From positions 124,001-188,000 of the forward strand of contig NZ_JAERPO010000002.1 in NCBI RefSeq assembly GCF_016734905.1: a stretch of DNA of 64,000 nucleotides, given 5' to 3'. The translations under genes and the position numbers were made by a program. Positions 53,023-61,398 of this stretch are shown here, piece by piece. The notes below the pieces were generated by a model. That model made no database searches. It saw only the letters and a list, made by a program, of their open reading frames with translations, and was not told where the DNA came from. Positions within the stretch are counted from its first letter, which is position 1; each line of letters starts with the position of its first letter. This stretch comes from Sphingopyxis jiangsuensis (GTDB taxonomy: Bacteria > Pseudomonadota > Alphaproteobacteria > Sphingomonadales > Sphingomonadaceae).

Positions 53023-53189
53023 TGCGCCGCGCTTTCGGCCAAAACGTCGGTCACGTCCACCTCTATCGTCCGGGATTCGATCGGCCGCCCCATGAAAAGC
53101 AGAAAGAGCCAAAGGGCCAGCAGCGTCAGAATCAACACGATGCCCCGTGTGATCCACCGGCTCTTTCCCGATCTGCCCCCGTCGCGCAA
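53019..53189 (-). CDS. Small single-pass membrane protein
   Basis: About 56 residues. A basic N-terminus (RDGGRSGKSRWITRG) leads into one hydrophobic helix (IVLILTLLALWLFLLFMG) and a short acidic tail. No ATG is in frame upstream of the helix, so the TTG at 53189 is the likely start. The stop overlaps the next gene's ATG by four bases (ATGA), which argues that it is a real, coupled gene. It diverges from aroK, 84 bases away. The function is unknown. Confidence 0.6.
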   Translation of the reverse strand: MRDGGRSGKSRWITRGIVLILTLLALWLFLLFMGRPIESRTIEVDVTDVLAESAAQ

Positions 53190-53273
53190 TATCCCGTGCC
53201 TGCAGTTCGTCCGATTTTCAAACCGGCGAAAACCATTGTCCCGCGCGGCTCGGGCGGTATAGCCGCGCCCACC

Positions 53274-53849
53274 ATGTCGCGAAACCCGAAAAGCCCCACG
53301 CCGCTGAGCGCAAAGGCGATCCCCGCATCGATCCGTGCGCGGCCGATCGTGCTTGTCGGACTGATGGGATCGGGCAAGTCGACGATCGGTCGGCGGCTCG
53401 CGCAGCGGCTTGGCATGCCGTTCGCCGATGCCGATGACGAGATCGAGCGCGCGGCGGGCATGACCATCGCCGATATTTTCGCCCGGTTCGGCGAGGCGCA
53501 TTTCCGTGACGGCGAGCGGCGGGTGATCGCGCGCCTGTTGTCGGGCAAGCCGCTCGTGCTCGCGACCGGCGGCGGCGCTTTCATGAACGACGAAACCCGC
53601 AGCCTGATCCAGCGCGACGCGCTGTCGATCTGGCTCGACGCCGACATTCCGACGCTCGTCGAACGCGTGGCGCGGCGCAGCCACCGTCCGCTCCTCAAAG
53701 GGCGCGATGCGGGCGAAGTGCTGCGCGAGCTCGCCGCGGTGCGCAACCCCGTCTATGCCGAGGCGCATCTGCGCGTCAGTTCGGCGTCGAGCCCGCACGA
53801 ATATACGGTCCGCGATATCATGGAGGCACTTGGATCATGGAAAGCCTGA
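53274..53849 (+). CDS. aroK: Shikimate kinase
   Basis: 191 residues with the Walker A GLMGSGKSTIGRRLA, the shikimate-binding DADDEIERAAGMTI, the GGGAF of the Walker B region and the adenine-binding RNPVYAEAH. It phosphorylates shikimate at O3 in aromatic amino-acid biosynthesis. The first 23 residues form a basic, flexible extension. The stop overlaps the aroB start by 13 bases, giving the common aroKB pair. Confidence 0.96.
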   Translation: MSRNPKSPTPLSAKAIPASIRARPIVLVGLMGSGKSTIGRRLAQRLGMPFADADDEIERAAGMTIADIFARFGEAHFRDGERRVIARLLSGKPLVLATGGGAFMNDETRSLIQRDALSIWLDADIPTLVERVARRSHRPLLKGRDAGEVLRELAAVRNPVYAEAHLRVSSASSPHEYTVRDIMEALGSWKA

Positions 53850-54946
53850 CCGTCGAACTCGGCTCGCGCAGCTACCCCATCCTGATCGGCGACGGCCTGA
53901 TCCGGTCGATCGGCGAGCACGTCGCGCCGTTGCTGAAGCGCCCGCGAACGATGATCGTCACCGACAGCCACGTCGCCGACCACTATCTCGCCGCGCTCGG
54001 GCTCGGGCTGGCGGCCGAGAGCATTTCCTTTTCCTCGCTCAGGGTCGATCCGGGCGAAGCGAGCAAGAGCTGGGCGGGACTCTCCCGCGTCACCGAGTGG
54101 CTGATTGCCGAAGGGGTGGAGCGCGGCGACCATGTCATCGCGCTCGGCGGCGGCGTGATCGGCGATCTGGTCGGCTTCGCCTGCTCGATCGTCAAGCGCG
54201 GGTGCAATTTCATCCAGGTTCCGACGACCCTGCTCGCACAAGTCGACAGCAGCGTCGGCGGCAAGACCGCGATAAACGTTGCCGCGGGCAAGAATCTGGT
54301 GGGAGCCTTCCATCAGCCCTCGCTGGTTGTCATCGATCCCGAAACGCTTGCCACCTTGCCGCGTCGTGAACTCGCCGCGGGCTATGCAGAGGTCGTCAAA
54401 TATGGCCTCATCGACGAGGCCGACTTTTTCGGCTGGTGCGAGTCAAATGGTGCGGCGCTGCTCGCGGGCGACAGCGAAGCCCGAACGCGCGCGATCGCGC
54501 ACAGCGTCGCGGCCAAGGCGCGTATCGTTGCGGCGGACGAACGCGAAACGCTCGATGTGCGCGCGCTCCTCAACCTCGGCCACAGCTTCGGCCACGCCCT
54601 CGAGGCGGAGACGGGCTATTCGGACCAGCTGCTCCACGGCGAAGCGGTTGCTGCCGGCATGGCGCTCGCGCATCGCTTTTCGGCGGCGCAGGGCTTGTGC
54701 CCTGCCGCCGATGCCGACCGTGTTGCCGCGCACCTCGCTGATGTCGGCCTGCCGCACGGCCTCGCGAGCGCGGGGATCAAGGCCGATGGCAAGACGCTCG
54801 CCGCGCATATGGCGCACGACAAGAAGGTGCGCGGGGGCAAACTGCCGCTCATCCTGACGCGCGGCATCGGCCGCTCGTTCGTTACCGAGGATTATGGCCT
54901 CGATATCGTCGCCGATTTTCTCGACGCGGAACGCTCAGCCAGCTGA
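53837..54946 (+). CDS. aroB: 3-dehydroquinate synthase
   Basis: 369 residues with NAD-binding GGGVIGDLVGFACSIV, VPTTLLAQVDSSVGGKTAIN and the zinc ligands in GLIDEADFFGW, LLNLGHSFGHALE and LLHGEAVAAGM. It cyclises DAHP to 3-dehydroquinate. It follows aroK with overlapping frames and converges on the antiporter gene, overlapping its 3' end by 12 bases. Confidence 0.97.
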   Translation: MESLTVELGSRSYPILIGDGLIRSIGEHVAPLLKRPRTMIVTDSHVADHYLAALGLGLAAESISFSSLRVDPGEASKSWAGLSRVTEWLIAEGVERGDHVIALGGGVIGDLVGFACSIVKRGCNFIQVPTTLLAQVDSSVGGKTAINVAAGKNLVGAFHQPSLVVIDPETLATLPRRELAAGYAEVVKYGLIDEADFFGWCESNGAALLAGDSEARTRAIAHSVAAKARIVAADERETLDVRALLNLGHSFGHALEAETGYSDQLLHGEAVAAGMALAHRFSAAQGLCPAADADRVAAHLADVGLPHGLASAGIKADGKTLAAHMAHDKKVRGGKLPLILTRGIGRSFVTEDYGLDIVADFLDAERSAS

Positions 54947-56830
54947 CGGTGCGGGGTCGGCGGCCTGCTCCGCCTCTTCGCCATGATGCGCAGTCTTTGC
55001 GGCCTGTCGCCGCTGGCGCAGCTTTTCGAGCACACTCGCCGACTCGCGCCCGCCGCCTGGCTTGAAGCGGTGGTCCATTCCCGCCGACAAATTACCCTCG
55101 TCCATCTGCGCCGCGAGCCGCGTTGCGTCGAGCTGGCGCAGCGCGGTTTCGACATCGGCGATTTCGCGTGGATCGATGTCGAGCTGTTCGAGCGCCATCA
55201 GGCCCAGCGCCACCGAGCTTTCGAATACCTCGCGCACGGCGCCGCTCGTCCCCGCGCCGTCGATCGCAATCAGCTGACGGCGGTCGAACACGCGCGCGAG
55301 AACCTTTGCGTGTGGAAAAGCCTCGACCACTGGCTTCAGAGTCGCGGCGTCGAAAGCGGCGTCGTCGATGCAATAGATGATGAGCTTCGCCTCGTCGGCG
55401 CCCGCACGCCGCAGCAGGTCGAGCCGCAAGCCGTCGCCATAATAGACTTTGGTATCGAACCGTCCCGACCGCTCGATCTGGCTTGGCTTCTTGTCGATCA
55501 GCGTCACCGAACAATCGACCGCGTGGAGCATCTGCGCGACCGTCTGGCCGAAACGGCCGTAGCCGATGACCAGCGCCGAGCCGCGCGGCGCCTCTTCCGG
55601 TCCGTCCATCGCCGGCCTGTCGCGGTCGGGTGCAAATTCAAGGTTGCGGGCGAACAGCATCAGGAAGGGGGTCGAAATCATCGACAGGGTGACGACGGCG
55701 CTGAACAGGCTCGCGGCCTCGGGCGCGATGAGCAAGGCCTGTTGCGCCTGCGTGAAGAGCAGGAATCCGAACTCGCCGCCCTGGCTGAGCAACAGCCCGA
55801 GCCCGAGCGCGGTCTTCCACGACTTGCCGTAAATGCGAACGAGCAATGTCAGCACGGTGAGTTTGACGACGACGAGAGCCGCTGCGAGCCCGACGACGCG
55901 CAACGGATCGGCGAGCACGACATTGATGTCGAGCACCATCCCGACCGCGAGGAAAAAGAGGCCGAGGAGGATCAGGCGGAAAGGTTCGACATCGGCCTCT
56001 ATCTCGTGCCGATAGGGCGAGTCGGCGAGCATGACGCCTGCAACAAAGGCCCCGAGCGCGGTCGACAGGTGCAGGCTGTGCATCAACGCCGCACTCGCGA
56101 GCACCGCGAGCAGCCCGACCACCACGAACAGCTCGCGCTCGCCATAGCGTCCGATGAGCTTGAGCAGGGGGTTCAGAATGAAACGCCCGGCGAGGACGAG
56201 TCCGATAATCGCACCAACCGTATAGAGAGCAAGCGTCCCGCCCGGAGGCGCCGACGGATCGGCAGGCGCGCGCGACAGCGCCGCGACGATGGTGATCAAC
56301 GGAACGATGGCGAGATCCTGAAACAACAGGATCGAAAAGGCCTTTTCGCCGAAGGGCGAGTTGATGCGCCCCGAACTTTTGAGCCCTGGCAGAACCTGCG
56401 CGGTCGACGACAGCGCAAGCGGAAGCCCGAGCGCGATCGCGGCGGCAAGGCTGAACCCCTGCGTCAGGAAAATCAGCCCGGTCAGGATCAGGCCGGTGAT
56501 CGCGACTTGCGCCATGCCAAGGCCGAAAATCGCGCGGCGCAGCTGCCACAAGCGGCGCGGATGCAATTCGAGTCCGACAAGGAAAAGCAGGAAAGCGATC
56601 CCGATTTCGGCAATCGCAAGTTTCGATTCGGCACCGCCGACGAGACCGAACCCATGCGGCCCCACCAGCGCTCCGGCTATCAGATAGCCGAGCACGGCAC
56701 CAAGGCCGAGCCGACGAAATATGAGCACGAACAAGGTCGCGACGCCCAGCAGGATCGCCCCTTCGAACAGCATCGTGTCGGTCGCCGATCCGGCGGCGGC
56801 GGTCGCGGTTGCGAGAACCAGCGGCGTCAC
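54935..56830 (-). CDS. CPA2-family cation:proton antiporter (KefB/KefC-like)
   Basis: 631 residues. About twelve membrane helices form a CPA2 antiporter core (GLELHPRRLWQLRRAIFGLG, ALSSTAQVLPGLKSSGRIN, and LLFQDLAIVPLITI with the conserved Gln-Asp). A cytosolic RCK N-terminal (TrkA-N) domain follows with VIGYGRFGQTVAQML. The tail is charged and Arg/Glu-rich. Such proteins exchange K+ for H+ in response to electrophiles or redox state. No ancillary KefF/KefG gene is adjacent. Confidence 0.92.
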   Translation of the reverse strand: MTPLVLATATAAAGSATDTMLFEGAILLGVATLFVLIFRRLGLGAVLGYLIAGALVGPHGFGLVGGAESKLAIAEIGIAFLLFLVGLELHPRRLWQLRRAIFGLGMAQVAITGLILTGLIFLTQGFSLAAAIALGLPLALSSTAQVLPGLKSSGRINSPFGEKAFSILLFQDLAIVPLITIVAALSRAPADPSAPPGGTLALYTVGAIIGLVLAGRFILNPLLKLIGRYGERELFVVVGLLAVLASAALMHSLHLSTALGAFVAGVMLADSPYRHEIEADVEPFRLILLGLFFLAVGMVLDINVVLADPLRVVGLAAALVVVKLTVLTLLVRIYGKSWKTALGLGLLLSQGGEFGFLLFTQAQQALLIAPEAASLFSAVVTLSMISTPFLMLFARNLEFAPDRDRPAMDGPEEAPRGSALVIGYGRFGQTVAQMLHAVDCSVTLIDKKPSQIERSGRFDTKVYYGDGLRLDLLRRAGADEAKLIIYCIDDAAFDAATLKPVVEAFPHAKVLARVFDRRQLIAIDGAGTSGAVREVFESSVALGLMALEQLDIDPREIADVETALRQLDATRLAAQMDEGNLSAGMDHRFKPGGGRESASVLEKLRQRRQAAKTAHHGEEAEQAADPAPSAG

Positions 56831-57252
56831 GCCGCTGCCCCGACGCCTTCGAGCGCGACGAGCGCTGCATCGAAGGGCAGCAGGATGGCACCGTGGCGGG
56901 CAGGATAATCGCGCGCAGGCGCCAGCAGATCGAATCCCGGCCAGTCGGGGCAGTCGCCCTCACCCGCAAACCAGGCGGCGATGCCGTCGCGCGCGGTGCG
57001 CAGATCGACGATTGCGCGGCCCGGCGCGTGGCGCGCGAGCAAAGCCGCCGACGCCTGCCCCAGCGCGCACGCTTCGACATGCAGCCCGACGCGCGCGACG
57101 CGTCCATCGGCGTCGCTGTCGATGTCGACGATGATTGCACTGCCGCACAGTGGTGCGCGGGCGCTCGCATGGTGGCGCGCCGCCGGTATCGGGGGATATT
57201 CGGCGGTCGCGACCGCCAGCGACAAAATGTCGCGGTTATAGAGCGCGCTCAT
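56827..57252 (-). CDS. IscU/NifU-like iron-sulfur scaffold family protein
   Basis: 141 residues. The frame from ATG 57252 begins MSALYNRDILSLAVATAEYP. It holds CGSAIIVDIDSDADGRVARV and VEACALGQASAALLARHAPG, which resemble the NifU N-terminal fold, with Cys residues at two of the three usual cluster positions. The third is replaced, so it may be a divergent paralogue. The start overlaps the CvpA stop (ATGA), giving translational coupling with cvpA. It ends four bases into the antiporter gene. Confidence 0.75.
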   Translation of the reverse strand: MSALYNRDILSLAVATAEYPPIPAARHHASARAPLCGSAIIVDIDSDADGRVARVGLHVEACALGQASAALLARHAPGRAIVDLRTARDGIAAWFAGEGDCPDWPGFDLLAPARDYPARHGAILLPFDAALVALEGVGAAA

Positions 57253-57800
57253 GCGTCGTCCCCGACGGGAGCGGCCTGCTCCTCGGCCGCCTCGCGCGCT
57301 TCTGCGCGGCGCTCGGCGATGACGCGGCTGAGCGCCGCGCTTGTAGCGTTGAGCGCCGGAAAGCTGCGGCTTTCGGTCAGCCACGCCGGGCGCTGCGCAT
57401 TGCCATAGCCGATGTCATAGAGGAACGAGACGAGCATGAAGCCGACCGTCGCGATCATCAGCCCCTTGACCGCACCGAAACCCGCACCCAGCCCACGGTC
57501 GAACCCGCCGACAAGCGACGCGCGACTGCGCTGGCCCATCGCGCGCGAACCCCATTTGGCTATCGCGAACACCCCGCCGAACAAAAGCACGAAGGCGAGC
57601 ACCGCCGCGCCGCCATCGGTTCCCACCCAATCGACAAGCCAGCCGGTGACGAGCGGATGCAGGAATCGCACCGCGGCAATCGCAAGCACCCAGGCGAGAA
57701 GGCTTGTCACCTCCTGCACCAGTCCGCGCGAAAAACCGAGGATGGCGCTACCGCCGACGAGCGTGAGCACGATGATATCGAGAGCGGTCAGACTACCCAT
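57249..57800 (-). CDS. cvpA: CvpA family membrane protein
   Basis: 183 residues with four hydrophobic helices and the CvpA signatures LDIIVLTLVGGSAILGFSRG, LAFVLLFGGVFAIAKW and GGFDRGLGAGFGAVKGLMI. CvpA was found through colicin V production and helps maintain the inner membrane; its exact activity is unsettled. The alanine/glutamate-rich C-terminal tail is cytoplasmic by charge. It lies ten bases after radA on the same strand. Confidence 0.92.
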   Translation of the reverse strand: MGSLTALDIIVLTLVGGSAILGFSRGLVQEVTSLLAWVLAIAAVRFLHPLVTGWLVDWVGTDGGAAVLAFVLLFGGVFAIAKWGSRAMGQRSRASLVGGFDRGLGAGFGAVKGLMIATVGFMLVSFLYDIGYGNAQRPAWLTESRSFPALNATSAALSRVIAERRAEAREAAEEQAAPVGDDA

Positions 57801-57810
57801 GTTCGGGGGG

Positions 57811-59172
57811 CTAGTCGCGCCCGAGCATCAGGTCAACGAGTTCGCCGAGCCGACCGAAGCCGGTGACGCCGATCCCGTTCACACCCTTCATTCCCTTTGG
57901 CCCCCATCCTCTTGAAAAGCCGAGCTTTGCTGCCTCACGCAGGCGCAGAGCATCGTGCGCGACGGGGCGCACTTCGCCCGACAGCGACAATTCGCCAAAG
58001 ACGATCGCGTCCGACGGCACCGGCCGCTCGCTGAACGCCGAGATCAGTGCCGCAGCGACCGCGAGGTCCGCCGCCGGATCGGTGAGCCGATAGCCACCCG
58101 CAATATTCAGATAGACTTCGGCGCCGCCCATCTGCAGCCCGCAGCGCGCCTCGAGCACCGCGAGAACCATCGCGAGCCGCCCGCTGTCCCAGCCGACGAC
58201 CGCGCGCCGCGGCGTTGCGCCGCTCGCTAGGCGAACGGTGAGTGCCTGCACCTCGACGAGCACGGGGCGTGTGCCTTCCAGCGCAGGAAAGACCACCGAC
58301 CCCGGAACGTCACCGCTGCGGTCGGTCAAAAACAGGCTGGACGGGTTGGCGACCTCGCCCAGCCCCTCATCGCCCATCGCGAACACACCGATCTCGTCGG
58401 TCCCGCCAAAGCGGTTCTTGACCGCGCGCAGGATGCGATATTGGTGGCTGCGCTCGCCCTCGAAGGCGAGCACCGTGTCGACCATATGTTCGAGCACGCG
58501 CGGACCGGCGATCGTCCCGTCCTTTGTCACATGGCCAACGAGAACGAGCGCGGCGCCGCTGTCCTTGGCGTGGCGAATCAACTCCTGCGCGCTTGCGCGG
58601 ACCTGGCTGACCGTCCCTGGCGCGCTGTCGATAAGGTCGCTGTGCATCGTCTGGATCGAATCGATGACGACGAAATCGACGGTCTGCCGGTCGAGCGTCG
58701 CGAGAATGTCGCGCACCGACGTCGCGCTCGCGAGCGCGACCGGCGCATCGCCAAGCCCCAGCCGCTGCGCGCGCAGTCGCACCTGCGCCGCCGCCTCCTC
58801 GCCGCTGATATAGACCACCGACTTGCCCGCCTTCGCGAGCCGTCCCGCGGCCTGCAGCAGCAACGTCGATTTGCCGATTCCCGGATCGCCGCCGATCAAG
58901 GTCGCCGATCCCGCAACAAAGCCGCCGCCCAGCGCGCGGTCGAATTCGGCGATCCCGCACAGCATCCGTTCGGGCATCGGGCTCGCGGCATCGAGCGTTT
59001 CGAGCGCGATCGTCCGCCCGCCCTTGCTCAGGTCATGCTTCGCCGAAAAGGCCGTTTCCGCGGCCTCCTCGACCAGCGTGTTCCACTCACCGCAATCGGC
59101 GCACTGCCCCTGCCAGCGATAGGTCGCCGACCCGCAATTTTGGCAGACATATTGGCGTTTCGCTTTGGCCAT
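57811..59172 (-). CDS. radA: DNA repair protein RadA
   Basis: 453 residues from ATG 59172. The N-terminal zinc finger has CQNCG and CADCG pairs. A RecA-like ATPase carries Walker A GGDPGIGKST and the KNRFG motif (AVKNRFGGTDEIGVF). A C-terminal Lon-type domain ends the protein. RadA branch-migrates recombination intermediates. A longer in-frame start at 59193 would add seven residues without a better ribosome site. Confidence 0.95.
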   Translation of the reverse strand: MAKAKRQYVCQNCGSATYRWQGQCADCGEWNTLVEEAAETAFSAKHDLSKGGRTIALETLDAASPMPERMLCGIAEFDRALGGGFVAGSATLIGGDPGIGKSTLLLQAAGRLAKAGKSVVYISGEEAAAQVRLRAQRLGLGDAPVALASATSVRDILATLDRQTVDFVVIDSIQTMHSDLIDSAPGTVSQVRASAQELIRHAKDSGAALVLVGHVTKDGTIAGPRVLEHMVDTVLAFEGERSHQYRILRAVKNRFGGTDEIGVFAMGDEGLGEVANPSSLFLTDRSGDVPGSVVFPALEGTRPVLVEVQALTVRLASGATPRRAVVGWDSGRLAMVLAVLEARCGLQMGGAEVYLNIAGGYRLTDPAADLAVAAALISAFSERPVPSDAIVFGELSLSGEVRPVAHDALRLREAAKLGFSRGWGPKGMKGVNGIGVTGFGRLGELVDLMLGRD

Positions 59173-59241
59173 GCCCCCGCTTAACGGGAACAAAGACGGA
59201 ACGCTAGCCTCTTTACCGCAATGGGCGGCCGATTGTGGCTG

Positions 59242-59451
59242 TCAGCCGCCGTTGGTCGAAATGTTCGACGAAATGGACCTGACCGAGCCATCGCCCATCG
59301 CTGCCGTCCCGCCATCGACGGGGGCGTCGGTAACACCACATTTTATTGTCGATGCTGCATCGCGCACCTTTTGGATCGCGCCACCCTGAACCGCGTCCAG
59401 ATCGGTTTCGTCGATGGCGGTGGGCGCCGATTTAATATCCTTCTTTCCCAT
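59242..59451 (-). CDS. Orphan double-glycine leader peptide (RiPP-precursor-like)
   Basis: A 69-residue peptide. Its N-terminal half looks like a double-glycine leader: MGKKDIKSAPTAI, then ETDLDAVQGGA, where LxxVxGG|A is the cleavage pattern used by peptidase-containing ABC transporters. The remaining core of about 45 residues has one Cys (IKCGVT) and ends GGTAAMGDGSVRSISSNIS. The second part resembles the AMxDGSVRFIS end seen in other families, notably DUF1559 pseudopilins. GAGG lies nine bases upstream of the ATG. No modification enzyme, transporter or immunity gene lies nearby, so its role is open. It is read toward radA, 69 bases away. Confidence 0.6.
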   Translation of the reverse strand: MGKKDIKSAPTAIDETDLDAVQGGAIQKVRDAASTIKCGVTDAPVDGGTAAMGDGSVRSISSNISTNGG

Positions 59452-59654
59452 GACGTTCATCCTCTTCGTATCTGGAGCGCCAATGTGGTCGGCTCCGTGA
59501 CGCAGGCCGTCTGTCACGATTCGCAACGCACCGCTGTGCGTAACGACACAGTTGAAGTCCTATTCTACCACCCAAAGACGCCGCTTTCACGTTATAGCAG
59601 CAAAACCGATTCGTCGCCGCCCTCGCGTGGCCCAGCAGGAACCCTGACACTCCT

Positions 59655-60305
59655 ATGAAATTCTTTGCCGACACCGCCGAAATCGACGCCATTCAGGAAC
59701 TCGCCGCGACCGGCCTGCTCGACGGCGTCACCACCAACCCGTCGCTGATCGCCAAATCGGGGCGCGATTTCAAGGAAGTGACCAAGGAAATCTGCGCGCT
59801 TGTCGACGGTCCCGTCTCGGCAGAAGTCGTCGCGCTCGACCATGAAACGATGATGAAGGAGGCCGAAGTCCTCCGCAAAATCGCCGACAATGTCTGCATC
59901 AAGGTGCCGCTGACGATCGACGGGCTCAAGACCTGCAAGAAGCTGACGAGTGACGGCACGATGGTCAATGTCACGCTCTGTTTTTCGGCGAACCAGGCGC
60001 TGCTCGCGGCCAAGGCCGGCGCGACTTTCGTCTCGCCCTTCGTCGGTCGTCACGACGACAATGGCTTCGACGGCATGCAGCTGATCGCCGACATCCGCCT
60101 GATTTACGACAATTATGATTATGGCACCGAAATCCTCGTCGCGAGCGTCCGCCACGGCATCCATGTGCTCGAAGCCGCCAAGATCGGCGCCGACGTGATG
60201 ACCGCGCCGCCCGCGGTGATCAAGGGGCTGTTCAAGCATGTCCTGACCGAAAAGGGCATCGAGGGCTTCCTTGCGGATTGGGCAAAGACCGGCCAATCGA
60301 TCTGA
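59655..60305 (+). CDS. tal: Transaldolase (small TalC/FSA-type)
   Basis: A 216-residue TIM-barrel. It has [13 protein letters not shown], the [14 protein letters not shown] phosphate/sugar segment, the Schiff-base Lys in NVCIKVPLT, and [15 protein letters not shown]. The short length places it in the TalC/fructose-6-phosphate-aldolase branch. It probably works in the non-oxidative pentose phosphate pathway, which the aro genes draw on for erythrose 4-phosphate. Distinguishing transaldolase from F6P aldolase activity needs assay. Confidence 0.93.
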   Translation: MKFFADTAEIDAIQELAATGLLDGVTTNPSLIAKSGRDFKEVTKEICALVDGPVSAEVVALDHETMMKEAEVLRKIADNVCIKVPLTIDGLKTCKKLTSDGTMVNVTLCFSANQALLAAKAGATFVSPFVGRHDDNGFDGMQLIADIRLIYDNYDYGTEILVASVRHGIHVLEAAKIGADVMTAPPAVIKGLFKHVLTEKGIEGFLADWAKTGQSI

Positions 60306-60327
60306 GGCTTTCGCTCCATCATCCAGT

Positions 60328-60405
60328 CGTCACCCCGGCGAAGCCCGGAATCTCGCCAGTGCATCAATTTGCGACGTCGAGATTCCGGCTTTCGCCGGAA
60401 TGACG
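60328..60405. repeat. Palindromic intergenic repeat A
   Basis: Two 28-base arms (60328-60355 and 60378-60405) are inverted copies matching at 24 positions, with a 22-base loop. The CCGGCGAAAGCCGGAATC core is of the kind scattered through alphaproteobacterial intergenic DNA. Confidence 0.8.
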
Positions 60406-60489
60406 AAAACTGGAGGGGTAACGCCGACCTTTCCAGTTGACGTAAACGTCAACCACCCGCGATACTCGCCCGAAAGGGAGAGATTCGCG

Positions 60490-61284
60490 ATGTCCGACAC
60501 CACCATCCTTACCGAGCGCCGCGGCCACATATTGATCGTCACGATCAACCGGCCAGAGGCGCGCAACGCGGTCAATGCCGCCGTGCATATTGGCATCGGT
60601 TCCGCGCTCGAAGAGGCCGAGACCGACCCCGAAATCCGCGCAGTCGTCATCACCGGCGCGGGCGACAAGGCCTTTTGCGCGGGCGCCGATCTGGTTGCGC
60701 TGTCGCGCCGCGAAAGGCTCTACCCCGATGATCCCGCGCAGCAGGCGTGGGGCTTTGCCGGCATGGTCGCGCATCCGATCTCAAAGCCGGTCATCGCGGC
60801 GGTCAACGGTTTCGCCTTTGGCGGCGGGTGCGAGATTGCGCTGATGAGCGACATCATCGTCGCCGCCGATCATGCCCAGTTCGGCTTGCCCGAGGTGAAG
60901 GTCGGGCTGTTTGCCGCGGCGGGCGGCGCCTTTCGCCTTGCCCAGCAACTCCCACGCAAACTGGCGATGGAACATATGCTCACCGGCGATCCGATCAGCG
61001 CGCAGCGCGCCGCGCACTATGGCCTCGTCAACCATGTCGTCCCGCTCGCCGAACTCATGCCCGCCGCGCTCGCAATTGCCGAAAAAATTGCCGCCAACGC
61101 GCCCTTGTCGGTTCAGGCGACCAAGCGCGTCGCGCTCGGCATCCAGGACGGCCGCATCGCCGCGGACGCGCCCTATTGGGAGCATAACACGCTCGAACGG
61201 AGCGCGCTGATGCGCAGCGAAGACGCGCGCGAAGGCCCGCGCGCCTTTGCGGAGAAGCGCAAGCCCGAATGGAAAGCGCGCTGA
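60490..61284 (+). CDS. Enoyl-CoA hydratase/isomerase (crotonase) family
   Basis: 264 residues from the ATG at 60490, with GAAAGGGAGAG upstream. Crotonase motifs are present: TINRPEARNAVN, the oxyanion segment AFCAGADLVAL, and NGFAFGGGCEIALMSD. In place of the second catalytic Glu the sequence reads GLPEVKVGLFAAAGGAFRLA. It hydrates or isomerises an enoyl-CoA. It leads a set with the thiolase-like gene downstream, so degradation of a specific acyl-CoA is likely. Confidence 0.92.
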   Translation: MSDTTILTERRGHILIVTINRPEARNAVNAAVHIGIGSALEEAETDPEIRAVVITGAGDKAFCAGADLVALSRRERLYPDDPAQQAWGFAGMVAHPISKPVIAAVNGFAFGGGCEIALMSDIIVAADHAQFGLPEVKVGLFAAAGGAFRLAQQLPRKLAMEHMLTGDPISAQRAAHYGLVNHVVPLAELMPAALAIAEKIAANAPLSVQATKRVALGIQDGRIAADAPYWEHNTLERSALMRSEDAREGPRAFAEKRKPEWKAR

Positions 61285-61300
61285 CACAATGACGGTTGAT

Positions 61301-61390
61301 GCCGTTTCGGTTCGCGTAGAGCGAAGTCGAGATGCGCATCGACTTGGCGCCTGTCCTCAGGGTGTTTCGACTTCGCTCGACACTAACGGA
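61301..61390. repeat. Palindromic intergenic repeat B
   Basis: GAGCGAAGTCGA (61319-61330) is matched in inverted form by TCGACTTCGCTC (61367-61378), with further partial pairing into CCGTT/AACGG at the ends. This is the sphingomonad-type 'CTTCGACTTCGCTC' repeat and differs from repeat A. Confidence 0.75.
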
Positions 61391-61398
61391 GAAATTGG

